Origin: Shewanella hanedai
GTDB taxonomy: Bacteria; Pseudomonadota; Gammaproteobacteria; Enterobacterales; Shewanellaceae
Assembly (NCBI RefSeq): GCF_007197645.1
Contig: NZ_VKGK01000001.1
Coordinates: 124,001-188,000 of the forward strand
DNA length: 64,000 nt
Direction: 5' to 3'
Position numbers and translations under genes: made by a program. Shown piece after piece: positions 62,740 through 64,000 of the stretch. The notes beneath the pieces are model-generated. The model did no database searches, was not told the origin of the DNA, and was given only the letters and a program-made list of their open reading frames with translations. Position 1 is the stretch's first letter. Every line of letters starts with the position of its first letter.

Positions 62740-64000
62740 CTACCTGTGTAGCTGCACCTCAGGCTTATCAGCATTAATGTTGTTTTTGGCGAGCAAATCT
62801 TTGACAACATGATCAACAAAACCCGCACCGGCTGCTTCGTAAAGGTTATAGACGCAATGTACGCCACTTTCTCTTAAAGACTGAGCATCTTCGCTGTATT
62901 TGACGATAGCGCTCAACTTACCTTTGTAGTTAAGTCTGTTGAGTTGCTCTACTGCAAACTGATTACCCACATGATGTGGCATCGCTAACAGGACCAGTTC
63001 CAGATTTGGTGCGTGATCGAGTTTTTCCCAAAAGTCAGTATCAGAGGCATCACCTTGCACAACATTACGCCCCTGACTTTGATGAAAGTCCGCGAGATCT
63101 TGTTTATGTTCTATGCCTAAAATCTCACCATCGAATTTAGCCTTGAGTTCATCGTATGCCCCACAACCAATCCGCCCCATCCCTAAGATAAGGAATCTTG
63201 GGTTACCAACCGGAATGGGTCTGTCTTCAGGGTGCAAGGGGTGTTTTTCAAGCTTAATCAAACGTCGCTGATACTTCTGATATAGCCTGCTCGATACTGC
63301 ATTCAGTGGTGCGGCTAAGAGAAAACTCATGCTTAGAGCAACGGCAAGGATCACCATCCATTGAGAGGGAAGCCAGCCTTTACTTGTCGCTACCGCTGCC
63401 ACAATTAAGCCAAACTCACTGTAGTTACCTAAGCTAAACGAGCTCATTAACGCAGTACGAGACCTGAGTTTGAAATGGGTCAATAAGTAGAGGAAAAGCA
63501 AGATTTTAATCGGAATGATGAGTACTAGAATGGTGGCCAATCCGATATCGGAAAAACTGGGTAATCCATTAAGTCCAACAGTCAGGAAGAAGGCAACGAG
63601 GAAAAGCTCTTTAAAGTAGAAGAGAGACTTAGCCAGTTCTGACGATTTAGGGTGTCCCGCCAACAATATGCCGATAATCAGCGCACCAAGATCCGGTTTC
63701 AGACCAACAACTTCGAACAACCAAGCGCCTAATACCAATGCCATTACTAAGCCAAACAGCACAAGTAGCTCACCATGACCGACTCGATCAAAGGCGCGGT
63801 AAATCAGTGGTTTTGCGAGCGGCAACAGCAGGAGTCCAAATGCCCAGACCGACGGGATATCACCTTTGGAAATGGTGAGGAAGGCCACGGCAAAGATATC
63901 TTGCATAATCAAGATACCGATGGCGACACGTCCGTAAAGGGACTGCATGTCGCCTTTATCTTCGAGCACTTTAACGGCAAAGATGGTACTGGAGAAACTC
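62740..64000 (-). CDS. CPA2-type cation/proton antiporter, KefB/KefC-like (5' end beyond window)
   Basis: The minus-strand frame runs off the right edge. The visible start at GTG 63969 is internal because coding continues upstream (FSSTIFAVKVLEDKG). About 420 residues are visible: a membrane domain of the Na+/H+ exchanger type (VGLKPDLGALIIGILLAGHP; FLTVGLNGLPSFSDIG) and then a RCK/TrkA-N domain (RFLILGMGRIGCGAYDEL; VVQGDASD). This matches potassium or sodium efflux antiporters (CPA2). Glutathione gating as in KefC is not established by these residues. Confidence 0.85.
   Translation of the reverse strand, partial: SFSSTIFAVKVLEDKGDMQSLYGRVAIGILIMQDIFAVAFLTISKGDIPSVWAFGLLLLPLAKPLIYRAFDRVGHGELLVLFGLVMALVLGAWLFEVVGLKPDLGALIIGILLAGHPKSSELAKSLFYFKELFLVAFFLTVGLNGLPSFSDIGLATILVLIIPIKILLFLYLLTHFKLRSRTALMSSFSLGNYSEFGLIVAAVATSKGWLPSQWMVILAVALSMSFLLAAPLNAVSSRLYQKYQRRLIKLEKHPLHPEDRPIPVGNPRFLILGMGRIGCGAYDELKAKFDGEILGIEHKQDLADFHQSQGRNVVQGDASDTDFWEKLDHAPNLELVLLAMPHHVGNQFAVEQLNRLNYKGKLSAIVKYSEDAQSLRESGVHCVYNLYEAAGAGFVDHVVKDLLAKNNINADKPEVQLHR

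Overview
The window looks like chromosomal DNA of a marine Shewanella-type gammaproteobacterium. This is judged from the E. coli-like MetJ, UvrA, SSB and CsdA proteins, the curli and Tad loci, many c-type cytochromes and secreted proteases, moderate GC, and short dispersed elements of the kind common in Shewanella genomes. No rRNA or tRNA gene and no CRISPR array was seen. The window cuts a gene at each end: a DUF4238-like fragment on the left and a CPA2-type cation/proton antiporter on the right.

Layout. 1-850 is a scarred junction: a gene fragment, the 3' end of a group II-like intron on the minus strand, an array of GGA-loop hairpins and two tandem 18-bp palindromes. 850-5420 holds a MOT1-type molybdate/sulfate transporter, an SDR oxidoreductase with a divergent LysR regulator, and a second LysR regulator. 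5615-17267 is a complete, tightly overlapping Tad (Flp) pilus operon: flp, tadV, rcpC/cpaB, rcpA/cpaC, a lipoprotein, tadZ, tadA, tadB, tadC, tadD, tadE, tadF, tadG and an OmpA-type lipoprotein. An AhpD-like gene paired with an EAL phosphodiesterase follows, then a TraF-like outer-membrane protein.

22210-28656 is the methionine region: a TauE/SafE transporter, metJ, and metB-metL followed by metF. MetJ operators lie between metJ and metB and before metF. 28786-32475 holds an RcsF-like lipoprotein, a hydrolase, a TsdB/TsdA-like cytochrome pair, and a GFA-family gene broken by a MITE next to a CWC protein. 33341-43700 contains a DMT exporter, an L2HG-oxidase-like flavoprotein, a DEAD-box helicase, an M28 lipoprotein peptidase, uvrA and a YajR-like MFS transporter, followed by ssb.

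44757-49469 is a curli locus (csgE, csgF, csgG and csgD on +, csgB and csgA on -) whose major curlin is about 500 residues, roughly three times the E. coli protein. 49964-57930 is an exoprotease cluster: an S8 subtilase, an M28 aminopeptidase and an M9 collagenase. The first two share an almost identical PKD plus C-terminal module, terminator and 5' leader. The right end has a quinone oxidoreductase, a small hypothetical gene, galK-galM and the antiporter.

The most notable non-gene signals are three hairpin arrays with conserved loops or delimiters, a MITE family with two copies (one disrupting a gene), a duplicated metL start region forming a 17-codon leader with a hairpin, a hydrophobic mini-ORF coupling tadB to tadC, and a reused terminator hairpin.
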